Assembly (NCBI GenBank): GCA_034766995.1
Contig: CM068315.1
Coordinates: 12,679,010 to 12,743,009, forward strand
Length of the DNA: 64,000 bases
Direction: 5' to 3'
From: Acanthacorydalis orientalis
Taxonomy: Eukaryota; Arthropoda; Insecta; Megaloptera; Corydalidae
The notes beneath the pieces were generated by a model that was not told the origin of the DNA, did no database searches, and saw only the letters and a list, made by a program, of their open reading frames with translations. Each line of letters starts with the position of its first letter. The first letter of the stretch is position 1. The translations under genes and the position numbers were made by a program. Shown here piece by piece: positions 34,567 through 46,739 of this stretch.

Positions 34567-34682
34567 ATATGCGGAGAGAGAAAGAAGAATATTAGCTATA
34601 TTTTATTATTAAATACAGTGTTTATTCGAGAACTGTCTTAGAATATTTTTATATGTTGAAAATTTTAAAACCAATACATTTT

Positions 34683-36800
34683 AAAAAGTCTGAGATTAAA
34701 TTCAAAACTGTATCAAACAGTAAGAAAAATATGTGAATTTAAAGAAATGTTTACGTCGCCCAACTGAAAAAATATACGACTTTTTTTATATTTTTTTTAG
34801 AATCGCTACACGTTTTATATCCATAATACACACAACTAGTGCACACACATTTACAACATGTACACATGTCGAATGCTTCTTCAACGGCACAACTGTGTAC
34901 ATCGAAGTATGCATACGGATGGCACAGAGTAACCGAAACACTGATCTGATCTCATGAATCTTTATTGCATTCATGATTCAGATCCGAGATCAAAAGGCGG
35001 ACATTCTTCTTTCGTGCGACATTTTCTTGTATTATCAGTGAAATTTCTTGAATATTTTCTTTCTCCGTTGAATGTATAATATCATCGTCGAGACGTTCTG
35101 ACGACGTTATCCTCGAACCATTATTCTTATTTATATTATTTCCTTTCTCTCTCATTCTTTTTTCATACGTTTCAATGTATTAAAGTAAATCAAACGGAAC
35201 CGAAATCTCGTTTGAAATAAATATTATATTCGTGTGTATCATTTCCTTTCTGAGAAGAACGTATTTCGATTTCTTCCAGTCTACAGTTATCTCATAAAAA
35301 AACTACTGTAGCGAGTGTACGCTTGTTTGTTATGAATATCACATATGAAATGTTTTTCATTGAATGAAATTTTGAAACAATGTAATATTAACTTTTTCGA
35401 ACAAGAGTGATTCAATATCTATTTTAAAATTAATTTACATAAAATTCTTTCCTGCGTTTAGGATTCTATTTAATCAGAAACTAGTTATAAAGAATTTATT
35501 TTCAATAAATGTATCACTTTATATAATAACATCAGTTTATTCTGTTGATATTTGAACTTTTTTTTAATTCTTTGAATATCATTTCAAATAATTTATAATT
35601 AATAAAATATATTTTTCCTATAACAATACACATTGAATAGTCTTCACAGTTACTAAAAATACGAGTTGTTTCAATTGTGATTCTATTTACAGACCAGTTT
35701 TTATTTTTCAAAGATTCTTTTTCCAATTGCAACTTAAAATCTTTAATCTTAAACATACAAATATATCAATTAATAAAAGTTCATTTTTATGACAAATTTA
35801 GCTACAAATTTCATTTACAAGTCTATCACATATTTTTTCTTGTTATTACTTTTAAAATATTTAAAAATAAAGGAAGAGAGAGAATATTTCATGAAATTGG
35901 CTAGTAAAAATTTAATTAATTTGATATATTATAGTAAATATATACTTTTATGCTTATAAATATTGATATTAATTTATAAAGCTTTAATAATTAGATAACC
36001 TAAGTTGGAATTCTAATTTTCAAAATTTGTATTTATAAAAAAAAATTAAAAAATAACTTTATTTCATTGTCATTCAAATCTTACTAATGTCGTATTTAGG
36101 TTTATTAGAAACTAATTCAAAAAACAATTGATCTTAATAACTTTTATATTAATTAAACTTGTATTTTTAATAAGCCCAACCTAATAAACTATAATCTTCA
36201 GTTAACTTATTCGCAATTACTGACCTAAAATACAATAACATCGTTTTATATTTATACAAATCGAACACATCATCATGATCCTACTTATAAACTTTCAGGA
36301 GGCATAAAAACACATTATTTGAAAAAATTGAATGTTCAGGAATCAAACGTCATAGAATCTGCAAAATTCATGAAAACCACACTAATGCATTCTTTATTTA
36401 CGAATCCTACAGAATTCCTTTATGTTAAGTTAAATTTTTCAAAACTTATCATACAAAAAATAAATATTAAATATTATTTTCTCGTGTTTCCTAAGTTTTT
36501 CTCGAAAATTCTCTAATGGAAGTTAAAATGTATTTTATTTACCTCTTCCTCATTAATATTTTCCTAGAGAGATTTATAACTATTAAAATTTTTTTTAATA
36601 ATTAAGTCTGATTTTTCAAAATAAATTTTATAATTTTTATTCTTGTCTTAATGATAAAATCCTGCGACGAACAGCTTCAGACTTTATTTTAAGCGGATTT
36701 GAATTTTAAAAGAAAGAAAAATAACCCACTACGGAAGTATTAATATGATTCAGGGGATCGAATCAAAGTATTAAAACAATCTCAAATAATATCTTAAATC
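34683..36800. other. AT-rich sequence; one weak open frame
   Basis: A 67-codon minus-strand frame at 35155-34952 (starting MREKGNNINKNN, acidic and basic residues mixed, no low-complexity TA) has more normal codon content than its surroundings. It could be a small exon, but no domain is recognised and no convincing donor follows. The rest is plain A+T. The 34800-35340 part is slightly G+C-richer. Confidence 0.35.
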
Positions 36801-36801
36801 A

Positions 36802-37428
36802 ATGGAGTGAAACACACGGCCCGCAGGACTCTACAATGCGGTCCGGGGCTCAAAGGTTGAAGTTGAATTTATTAAAATAATAAAATGGAATTTTTTAAAA
36901 AATTTAATTAATACATTTTTCAAACATTACAAATTAAGATATTTTATTGAAATGTGTATGTTTTCAGCAATAATCTTGACAATTTTTAATAATACATACC
37001 TATGTGAACAATTATTTTCCCTTTTAAAGACTAAGAGAACTTCATTCATGTCAAGACTAATAAATGGATATTTGACATCTATAATAAAAATATCAATATC
37101 ACAAAAAATGCACCGGATATTGATGAAATAGTTTCTGCCAAAAGATGCCAACTTTCTAGTAAAAATATTATTTTTTTTTTAATTTTCTAATTTAAAATGT
37201 TGTTATAACATTTGATCATAATACCTTAAATTAATGTATTTTTTAATTTTTATAAATTTATTAAAGAAAAAAATAATGTAAAATTTAAATGAATTATTTT
37301 TGGATATAAATGAAAGAAATTTTTTCGCTCGCTCAATTTTTTTTGCGTGACTTTTTTTTTGTTTGCAGCCCGAAGACTTAAAATGAAGTTTGTGGTCCGT
37401 GTTTATACATGAGTTTACCACTACTGTC
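36802..37428 (+). mobile_element. hAT-type element remnant
   Basis: GGCCCGC at 36819-36825 and GGTCCG later in the left end, with a right end that reads, inverted, ACACGGACCACAAAC, recall the 'CGGCCCGCG'-rich inverted ends of hAT elements. The interior carries a hAT transposase C-terminus (next entry). The element is about 0.6 kb, a strongly deleted copy. Confidence 0.6.
36935..37171 (+). pseudogene. hAT transposase dimerisation region, frameshifted
   Basis: The plus strand reads NNTYLCEQLFSLLKTKRTSF and then LTSIIKISISQ. After a +1 shift at about 37105 it reads APDIDEIVSAKRCQLS. This is the C-terminal dimerisation region of hAT transposases related to ZBED/GTF2IRD2-like proteins ('tY.CE..FS.mk..Ks..R..l.d.hL...lri......PDi..Lv..krcq'). 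The catalytic RNase H-like part upstream is absent. Confidence 0.75.
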
Positions 37429-37779
37429 TTAAATCGTAAATATAAATCTTCTTTAAGATAATTAATAAAAACTGTTGACAGGGACTAAACCAAAAAGATA
37501 GTTTTCTCGATATGAAAATATTGTTCATGGTTTCTCTTCAGTATATTTTTATAAATAAAATCAGTTTATTAGAAAGTATTTTCAAAAATTAAAATTAACA
37601 ATATATAATAAATAATACTATTATTCGAAGCCTCTTAGAATAACATCTTTTTATTAAATAAAACGTTTAAATTTATTTTGCGTCATCACGATATTTAATC
37701 ATGATATTTAAATTTTCGATTATATACTTTTCTGAAATAAAATAGTTAAACTTTTTATCTTTCTAACATATACTTGTAT

Positions 37780-37840
37780 ATATGTATATATATATATATA
37801 TATATGTATGTATATGTATGTATGTATGTATGTATAAACA
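37780..37840. repeat. TA/TATG compound microsatellite
   Basis: TA repeats pass into TATG repeats (GTATGTATGTATGTAT, about 37808-37835), a tetranucleotide form rarer in this window than pure TA. Confidence 0.85.
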
Positions 37841-37869
37841 TATTCCATGAAATAAACCGAAATGAAAAG

Positions 37870-38270
37870 TATCAAAAATCGCACGAAACCTTACACAACA
37901 TATATCGATCCGACCGTTCTAATAAATCAACCGTCGTCCACTAAACAACCCACTCAATATAGGTTTCATATTGAGTATCGTTTAAAGTGATCCAGACAGC
38001 AACGTCTGACACTGGCATTGATGGCTTCATCTCATTTGTACTTCCCGCATCTGTACGCCCCGTCGCCAATGTCGAAACTCGTGTGGTGGTCTCTGATAGA
38101 AGGTCGCCGTATCACTTGACCCCCGCAAACACTACAGAAGCAACTAGATGATCAAGTGGGTACTGCGTACCCACCCAACGTCCCTGATCATTTCTTTTGT
38201 CATCGGCATCAATACACCGACCCGCTTTTAACAACCACTTCATCGTGACCAATCGCCAGTGAAACCTACA
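37870..38270. other. G+C-richer island with perfect small hairpins
   Basis: About 400 bases of near-balanced composition in AT-rich surroundings. It holds ACTCAATAT/ATATTGAGT (37951-37959 and 37967-37975) and the perfect stem GTGGGTAC-TGC-GTACCCAC (38156-38174). The minus strand is open from 38405 to 38112 but partly reads through TA repeats, and the product shows no domain. Candidate non-coding RNA or regulatory element; the origin is unclear. Confidence 0.35.
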
Positions 38271-39534
38271 TATGTGTTGAAACGTATTGGAGATGTGATA
38301 TATATATATATATATATAGTCACACACATATATATTGTTTGTAAACTTTGCTGGCAGTATAAAAATTCTAGAAAAAATAAGAGAAAGCAAAAAATAACTC
38401 AACATATCACCTATTAGTTGTAATTGTAATGTTTGTTTTTTTTTAAAAAAAAAAGGTTGTGTTTTTAATGAGGAAGAATTGTTTTTATTTCTTTCATTTA
38501 AACTTAATTTAGAAATTAATTTTACTTAAACGTTCAAAATCTTTTGTTCACTACACATTAAGCTTATATTACCACATATTATATGTTTCATTTTAATATC
38601 TTAATGTCATAGTTGCATCCTAGTCCATTATTTGATTAATATCCCTTATTGAATTATCTTCTAAATCTATCAAAACGGTTTCAATCAAAAATGTTTTATT
38701 TTAAAAACCATCTAATATATACTACTACAAACTAATAATATTTTCACTCTGATATTTATTTTTTCAAACATATATACTTTTCTAAATCTCTCAGTACAAA
38801 GTTTTTAATAACTTAATATTTTTTTCATTAAATTATTCATTAATTTATTTTTGTCTACATGGTTCATCCTTTAAAAACTAATTACCAGTTTTAAAAAAAT
38901 GTACACAATGTAATTATAAAATGAATGTGACCTCGTCGTGTACACATATTTGATAATTTAGTTTTATTTATTCTCTTTTTTGACTAGACATTTTATAAAA
39001 ATGTAAACCAAAATTTATATATATATATATAGATGCTTTATAACATGAAATTAAAAATACAGCTTGAAACAAAAAATGGTAATTTAATATAAAAAATATA
39101 CATATTTATTTTAAGTATAAAGTGTGTATAACAAAAAACAATACTCTCTATAGATATTGAAATTTGATAAAGTGAACACTGTGTAGCTCACAATTTTATA
39201 TGTTACATACTATTTGCTTTAGCTGGTAGGTCGTTTCAAAGAACACACTCCACAAAACATAAACGTGTGTATAAAAAAGTACGGACCTGAAATCATATTT
39301 TGATGCGAACATTTGTGCCAGTCTCAAACAAGCAATACACGATCATCCACTAAGCAAATGTATACATATATATGTACATGTCATTTTGTCTGCTTTTGCA
39401 ATATTGTCTCTTGAAATTTCAAACATAGTCAAGCGTCAGTTGAAAATCGTTATTTATGAATATTACTGTAGAGGACAATATATCTACACAAAACATATGT
39501 ACTGTGTTCATTTGTGAAGACATGTCTATATGCA

Positions 39535-39586
<52 letters not shown>

Positions 39587-40553
39587 ATAAATAGTATTCG
39601 TTCACATTTCAGTTTATATCCAAATATTATTGATTGGATTACCAGAAAGTTTACAACTGCAATATTTTTATTATATCCACGTGATACAAAACATAGATTT
39701 GTTTTTTTATGTACGTAGTATCGAAAACAATTCAAATATCTAACTACAAAATGAAAAAATCAGAAAATATTCAGTTTAATTTAAAATGATTCTTTTTAGA
39801 AGACAAACTTTTGACTCTAATTATGAAATATATTTGTTGAGCAAAAATGTGTTTATTTTATTTTAATTTTTCATCAACCGCTTTCTCCCCAGATTTAAAG
39901 CGTCTCAAAATCTCTAATTTTAATTCAATATTATTACACTAATAACTATTATGAACTGATCTGTCTCACATAATAAAGATAAAAATACAAATCAAATAGG
40001 AAATTATCGAAAAATTAAAGAAATAAATGAAAAAATTCTCTTAACAACGCAAACCGATATCTTGGTGTACTAGTATGTAAAATGTAACATAGGTACGTGC
40101 AAAATGTGTTTACATTTGATGTACTTTCACTTTTCATATCAATTTTAATCTGTCATATAGAACCATATAATAGACACTAAAGGTAAAACAACTGTACTGA
40201 ATACATTCATCAGATTGTTTCATACATTACACATTGTGTTATCCATGAATGAAATGATTCAGTTACCAGTAACAAATCTTGCTTATATACCAGCCGCATT
40301 GCAGTATGCACGTGCTCAGTCTCCGTCAATTCCTACCCTCTCTAATGAGTACAAATTAAACAAACACTGTATTCCCAACAACACAAATATCCTACTTAAA
40401 CAGTACAGTCGCGCTCGAAAATCCTCTCCATTTAATTTCTCTACCTGCAGTGCGCCCTTTAAATTCAACATTTCTTAACACATGCGTGCAGAAATAATCG
40501 TTTTCCCATTGTAAAACACGACAAAAGAAAAACATCACGAAAAGATACAAAAG

Positions 40554-40610
<57 letters not shown>

Positions 40611-40640
40611 CCGATCAAAATAAATCATTCAGCTTCCGTC
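38271..40640. other. AT-rich sequence with microsatellites, no gene seen
   Basis: (TA)n tracts at 38298-38318, 39538-39584 and 40559-40606. An 87-codon plus-strand frame at 40215-40478 has ordinary amino-acid composition but no recognised domain or splice context, so it is not called. Confidence 0.45.
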
Positions 40641-40935
40641 TATTCTGTGCACAAAAGCACGCAACGGGCATGACGTGGCAGATGTAAAGTATTGATTACG
40701 TAATTTGTAGCGTCGCTTGATGAGCTCGCCAGCTTATCAAATATTTATTTACAATACAGTGTAACGGTGACGTCGACCCTCTTTCGGGTGTCTAAGCGTC
40801 TCTCACCTCTGAGGCTGGATTTCGTCGTCCGGTGTTGCTCATGTGAGATTCATCAAGAGATGGAGATGATGGTGGTGGTGCCGTGAAGCTGTGGGGTCAA
40901 CGTCTCTCTGTACACCGACAACGTTGATCAGTAGA
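40641..40935. other. G+C-rich island, function unknown
   Basis: Around 40740-40930 the sequence reaches roughly half G+C, with GATGGAGATGATGGTGGTGG (40860-40880) and several CpGs. No open frame extends through it. It may be a promoter or leader region, or a fragment of a repeat. The words GACGTCGACC and GTCAACGTCTCTC give it a partial inverted symmetry. Confidence 0.35.
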
Positions 40936-41258
40936 CGTTTTTGTTATTTTTCGCTCGCTTTTTATACCATTTATTATTTAGAATTACCCTTTTTCACACT
41001 GAAGTTAGTACATATGCATACAAGAGTCAAATAGTTTTAAATGTTCTTTATTTAATATTTAATTTATTTATGATTATTTAATTCCAAACGTGAGTATACG
41101 GATTTGTCGTTCATTCTTTGCTTGCTTTCGTTAGATGTATTAGTTTATGTAATTATTTGTTTTTGTTTCAAAATTAACGCTTTTATTTGCAACTATTTAT
41201 TTTTTAAAAAACAATACTTTTATCTGCCACTATACATTTTCTTTTTATATTTAATCTG

Positions 41259-41288
41259 TATATATATATATATATATACAAATATGTG

Positions 41289-41340
<52 letters not shown>
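41259..41340. repeat. (TA)n microsatellite
   Basis: About 80 bases of TA with CAAATATGTG and CA interruptions. It lies directly before a tandem duplication. Confidence 0.9.
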
Positions 41341-41344
<4 letters not shown>

Positions 41345-41670
41345 CTCAAAAATGTATAGCTTTAAAAATCTGTCATGAATAACATTTTTTCCAAATTTTT
41401 TCTAGGGTTTTTTTTTTGAATATGAAGATATTACGATTTTAAAAACGTGAATACTGTTTTTACAAGAAATGAAAAAAATGTGTGGTGGGTAAATATTTCG
41501 TCTTGCTCAAATTACTCTTTAGATAATTAAAAAAAAACTAACTAGATGTATGCAATAATCAGGCTCTAATATATACATTTTTTAATTTTATTATTAGTAT
41601 TAATACATAAAATCCACGTTTTATTTTACAATTTAATAAATTCTATCAAAAGAACTCTTCTAAATATATT
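41341..41670. repeat. Tandem duplication, unit 1
   Basis: A unit of about 330 bases, repeated directly after it at 41674-41990. Shared words include 'aacattttttccaaattt', 'acgattttaaaaacgt', 'gtcttgctcaaattactct' and 'tattttacaatttaataaat'. No open frame is conserved between the copies. Confidence 0.8.
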
Positions 41671-41673
41671 GTA

Positions 41674-41990
41674 AAGTCTCTAAAATGTATTGCTTCGACC
41701 ATAACATTTTTTCCAAATTTTGTTCTAGGGCTTTTTAAATATGAAAATATCACGATTTTAAAAACGTAAATACTGTTTTTTACAAGAAGTGAAAAAATGT
41801 TTGGTGTTTAAATGATTGTCTTGCTCAAATTACTCTCTACATAAATTTAAAAAATCATCACTAGAAACATGCAATAAGCAAGCTCTAATATATGCTTATT
41901 TTATCTTTATTAATAGTATTAATACATAAAAACCACATTTTATTTTACAATTTAATAAATTCTATTAAATGAACTCTTTTAAGTAGATAT
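41674..41990. repeat. Tandem duplication, unit 2
   Basis: Second, slightly shorter copy of the unit at 41341-41670, diverged by substitutions and short indels spread over its whole length. This suggests an old duplication without coding constraint. Confidence 0.8.
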
Positions 41991-42102
41991 ATCAACTGTT
42001 TGAAAATCTTTCCATTATACTGATTTAAAAACTCAAACCTTTTGAAAACTTGACAAATATTTAACTTACTTCTTAGTTTCGATATTTTAGTGTATTTGTA
42101 TA

Positions 42103-42134
<32 letters not shown>

Positions 42135-42640
42135 GGTTGTTTCAATTTAGGCTTCCACATAAAGTATGAAAAAAAATCGAAAAATTAAAAAAAAAACATT
42201 TTTATTTAGTTTTTTACTTCAATTCAAAATGAAGTTCTTACGAATAGTAGCAGGGAAACAAAAAATACTCCATACGAAATAAAAGGATGAGAGAAAGCTT
42301 GGAGGTACGAGCCATGAAAAATACTATGGAAGAAAGACAGTTGAAGTGATGTGGACATGCATTCAAATCCAATGAAGAAAGTATGATTAGGAAATGTTTA
42401 AAAAAAGGCCTCAATGAAGAAAAAAAAGATGAAAACCAAGAATTATGTACGAACAATACATAGAGAAGCTTGGAAAATGGCGAGGAAGCACCATGCATGC
42501 GATGAAGAAACGAGAAAGAAAAAAAATCAATTCAATACTAAAATACAATTGAACTAAAATATTAAATAAAAATTAACATGACTTTTTTTTAATTTTCACG
42601 ATTTTTTAATATTTTCATGTGGTAGCTTAAATTATATCAC
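42135..42640. mobile_element. MITE with long terminal inverted repeats
   Basis: Left arm from 'ttgtttcaatttaggcttcc' (42138) to about 42232. The right arm is its complement from 42640 back to about 42540 ('cacatgaaaatattaaaaaa' when inverted). Both arms contain the CTTCAATT / AATTGAA(C)T words. The arms are nearly 100 bases, about a third of the element together. A relative sits at 59752-59968. Confidence 0.65.
42236..42530 (+). pseudogene. Non-LTR retrotransposon tail inside a MITE
   Basis: The plus strand reads RIVAGKQK, RMRESLEVRAMKN, MEERQLK, a stop, CGHAFKSNEESMIRK. This follows the 'R..IR...l.v..i...i..rqLrW.GHv.Rm....i..' tail that ends many insect non-LTR elements (W replaced by a stop). 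The surrounding MITE arms are unrelated to that family, so the fragment seems to have been captured or inserted. The 86-codon minus-strand frame is a shadow. Confidence 0.55.
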
Positions 42641-42655
42641 ACACACACACACATG

Positions 42656-42693
<38 letters not shown>

Positions 42694-42842
42694 TAGATAG
42701 ATACGTACAATGTGAATTCATTTGTAATAAAAAAATCTATAATAAAAAGTCAATAATAATAATTATTATAGAATATATATTTAATGTGCTTCTTTCCTTC
42801 AGGGTTTTCTACAACGTTTAAATACAAATATGGATGTAAGTA

Positions 42843-42909
<67 letters not shown>

Positions 42910-43591
42910 TATAAGTATTTATTTTAATTTTTATATTATTTTGATAAAGAATCTTTAAAAACATTGAATGCTCTTTTGAACATAATAGAGAATCTATGAC
43001 ACTAAATCAAATTACTTCATACTTCATTTCCATAAATTTTCTCAATTATTAATTATTTTCATGACATCTTCATTTTCGATAACCAGTTATATTATATGGA
43101 TTTAACTTTATTTAAAATAATTTGAATAGAAGACTAATAAGACTATTCAAATATTAAACAATTCAACTAAAATATTAAATTCCGAATCTATAAGGTAATC
43201 CAGATTATACGAGTATAAAAAAATATTATTTCTCTACACAAATTATACTTATTAATTTAGTTAAGTTGGTTGTATAACATAATCAGCCTATGCATAGAAT
43301 GAGTATTATTCTAAAAAAATGTAAAAGTAAATTCTTTAAGCTGGAAGTCACAAAATAATCATTAAAACAAAGTAGTAATTCTTCAATAGATACCGTTACA
43401 CTTTGTAAATTCACTATCTGCAAAACGAATGAAAATTGAGAACTATGTAAATACGGAAACGGCAGCTAAAAGCCTCTTGAATTTTTATACACATAGTTGA
43501 AAGCATCTTTAACGTGCTAGTCTCATACACTTTTTCTAGTATATCTCTTATTTGATATTCATGAACGGAGCTTACACTCAAATCATAAAAT

Positions 43592-43655
<64 letters not shown>

Positions 43656-45457
43656 ATGTATATATATATAAATGTGTGTGTACATATTTGTGTATGTTTA
43701 TCTTCTCAAAACACATGTATACTTCCTTTGTACTTCAAATAATAAAAGATATACCTCTAAACATTTTTAAAATACTATGTAAAAAATATAAAACTATTAG
43801 TATAGGAGTATGTAGAAATAAAAAAAGTATTCTTCAATATCGGATTCAACAACATATCATTTTATGTAAATATATTAAACAATATGTACAACAATTTATA
43901 ACAATATATACAAATCGAGCTTTTATTGTCATAATGCATTTAATATTTTTATAGACAGGTATAAAATTGTGTTAATATATATATATATATATATATTAAT
44001 GAATGTGAATTTATTACCCACAATTTTTAACAGATTTATTATTCGAAATAAATATAAAAAAAAAACGAGGGCCACAAAGATACATATCTTTTTTCACGTT
44101 AAACAACCTTCTCGTGAAATTCACAAGGTGTTGTAAGTTTTCCGGTTATAAACATATAAATTTATGTTATAGCGACTAAAGACTGTTAGTATGCATGCCA
44201 GGAAACCATTAATTATTTTTACCTGCAAAACATCTTTTAATGCAATTCTGCACTGCGCCAAAATTACATACTTTAGAATTTCAGTACATATTTTAATAAT
44301 GCTTTTACTTCGTTAGAGGATTTTTATATAAAGTATTAAAACAGCAAATGACTTAATTAAGGTTTCTAAAAGTTCTTATATATATATATATATATATATA
44401 CATACTTAAATAGATATTTAAAAAAGAAACTAGATAATTTAAAAAATAAAAAAATATATAAAAATTTAAATAGTACATTTTCTTGGTTAAGTAGTTGATG
44501 TAACTAATTAAAAAAATACAAAATATACATCGATACTGTACTTTTATTTTGTTCTCTGAATTATGCTATTAATTCTAAAATTTAATAAATATTTTTGGTT
44601 GTATTAATAATAATTTTATCATTAATTTTATTTAAGTAGACTTATTATATTATTGAACGTATTTTTTCAGAAAAATATTATTAATTTGGAATTCTTTGTA
44701 AGTACGAGATTTTATTTTTATAAAATTAAGTCACAATAATAACAATAATAATATACAATCGACGTATTCTGAATAAATAAATGAATAAATGATATTAATT
44801 CTTAGAAAATATTTAAAATGATAGGAAATAATCAATATCAAACACTAAATTTCAGTACAGTTATCACTTGTATTAAAATATTTATTCCATCGATACATCA
44901 GCTTAATAATTTCATCACGATTAAACTTAACACTTTAAAATTTGGAAAATAATTTCATTTTATTCTAATCTTTTTCATAACGAAAAGTTTCAATGGCCCA
45001 AAAAGATGAATTTAATGTTAGCCGTAAATGGGAGATTGTAATTCACCTCTATTTTAATTATAATTTATCTTTTTGGCAACTTACTAACTTTCTGAAAAAA
45101 GATTCGAGGTCAAAGAAGGAGTTCGAAACGAACTAACAAATTAATTTCTAATTGACTGAAATATTTATCATGATGAAATTTTCAAACTGCTGTTTTGGTA
45201 GAAAAAAATTTTTTATCTGAGTAGCGATTCTGATGACAACCATTGTTTTATACTAATTTTATTTTTAGTAAATTTCAGACTTTTATAAATAAAACTTTTG
45301 AGGTAATTCAATTTATACATTGCTTTGCAGACGGTCATTAAAACAATAATTAACTTAAAAGCTTAGAAAATTGTTATCTATTAAAAGTACAAATAACATT
45401 ATAAAATAATATATATATATATATATATATGTGTATATATATGTGTATATATATATA

Positions 45458-45490
<33 letters not shown>

Positions 45491-45947
45491 CAAAACGTTG
45501 TAAAACCTGTAAATGAAAGATTTCTAAATCGAAATACATAAAAATTAAACCCATTGCATTTATTTAAGTGACCTCTTTCGTACATAGATGTTTTGTTTGT
45601 GTTCCATTAAGTAATTCTCTTTTATGGTGGCTTAGAATTTAATCTGATACTAAACTGGATTACTATACCCTTAAAATAAAAATTTCTATTACTGGCATTC
45701 GTATTGATTGGATTAATAATTAACATTAACAATTACAAAAAAATACAGTCTAAAATTAAGATGCTATTGGAATTATTTTAATTAATCATTAGTTTTCTAA
45801 TTATATTAGCCCAACTTAATTTAGTGTTTATTTAATCAAATCGTTTAACTATTATATAAATGACAGGAGAAAATTTAAAAATATAAATTAAAAGTGCAGC
45901 ATAAAGTATAAGTATATGAGGTTAAATAAAATTGTCAATAAATTCGG

Positions 45948-46005
<58 letters not shown>

Positions 46006-46030
46006 AGAAGAGATAAGAGAAGAATAGCAT
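42641..46030. other. AT-rich sequence dominated by microsatellites, no gene seen
   Basis: Large TA arrays at 42659-42692 (ending GATAGATAGATA), 42847-42901, 43595-43671, 43975-43997, 44381-44401, 45407-45490 (with TGTG interruptions) and 45950-46002. A 102-codon plus-strand frame at 43646-43954 starts in repeat and has no domain. Confidence 0.5.
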
Positions 46031-46039
46031 GGATATGAA

Positions 46040-46270
46040 AACAAATTAAAGTTACAGACATAATAAAAAGAGTTAAAAATTTGAAATAGAAATAGAAATG
46101 AGCTAGATATTCGCAAGAAGAGAAGGCAATCGCTGGACAAAAGAAATTATTGATTGAAAACTGAGAAATTTAAAAAGACCCACAAGAAAGCAATGAACAG
46201 ATGGGATAAGAACATAAGAAAAATTATTGAAATTTTTGGAAAAGAGACGCATTGAATCGTTTGAATAGAA
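46040..46270 (+). pseudogene. Non-LTR retrotransposon reverse-transcriptase tail (second type)
   Basis: In shifting plus-strand frames the sequence reads ARYSQEE, IAGQKK and then FKKTHKKAMNRWDKNIRKII. This resembles the terminal 'W.GHiaRr.d.rWt..i..W.pr..kR..GRP..RW.DdIr.ia' of non-LTR elements. Stops and shifts show it is dead. It lies between two TA arrays. Confidence 0.45.
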
Positions 46271-46322
46271 AAATTTTAGGATTCTTTCATCCATCAGTGA
46301 ATTAAAAGAGAATATTATGTTG

Positions 46323-46323
<1 letters not shown>

Positions 46324-46366
<43 letters not shown>

Positions 46367-46598
46367 GTATTTAGACACAAAATACTAAAAGGTTGCAATA
46401 AATAATCTACTACCATGTTTATATAGACTTACGAGAACGTACATATATATATAACGATTACGTTGCTATATATCTGATAATAATTATATAGACATAACGA
46501 GTTTTGAAACCTATGTTTATTATTTCATTCGATTGCATGTACAGATTTTAATTGAGAAGTGGTTGATCTCAGCGAACCCGGGTGTTGGTGAGCGAAGC

Positions 46599-46669
<71 letters not shown>

Positions 46670-46679
46670 TGTATATATA
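46324..46679. repeat. TA arrays around a 46.4-46.6 kb unique segment
   Basis: TA tracts at 46324-46359 and 46601-46679. The second is about 75 bases before the ACATATATG break. Open frames here are repeat artefacts. Confidence 0.9.
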
Positions 46680-46739
46680 ACATCATACAAAACAATATAC
46701 AGATAGAAAATATATGGATCGAAATAAAATTTAGATATT

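Larger units (their letters stand above)
32979..34682. repeat. Right arm of the inverted duplication
   Basis: Reverse-complement partner of 30135-31593. It is longer because a 418-base TTAA-flanked insert (33890-34311) is present only here. Without it the arm is about 1.29 kb, shorter than the left arm, which has extra microsatellite sequence. Confidence 0.8.

Noticed and set aside
30082..34682. Reading the inverted duplication as one large foldback transposon
   Set aside because: Its outer borders show no terminal repeat or target duplication, and the spacer has no transposase, so a rearrangement of a mariner-containing segment is the simpler view.
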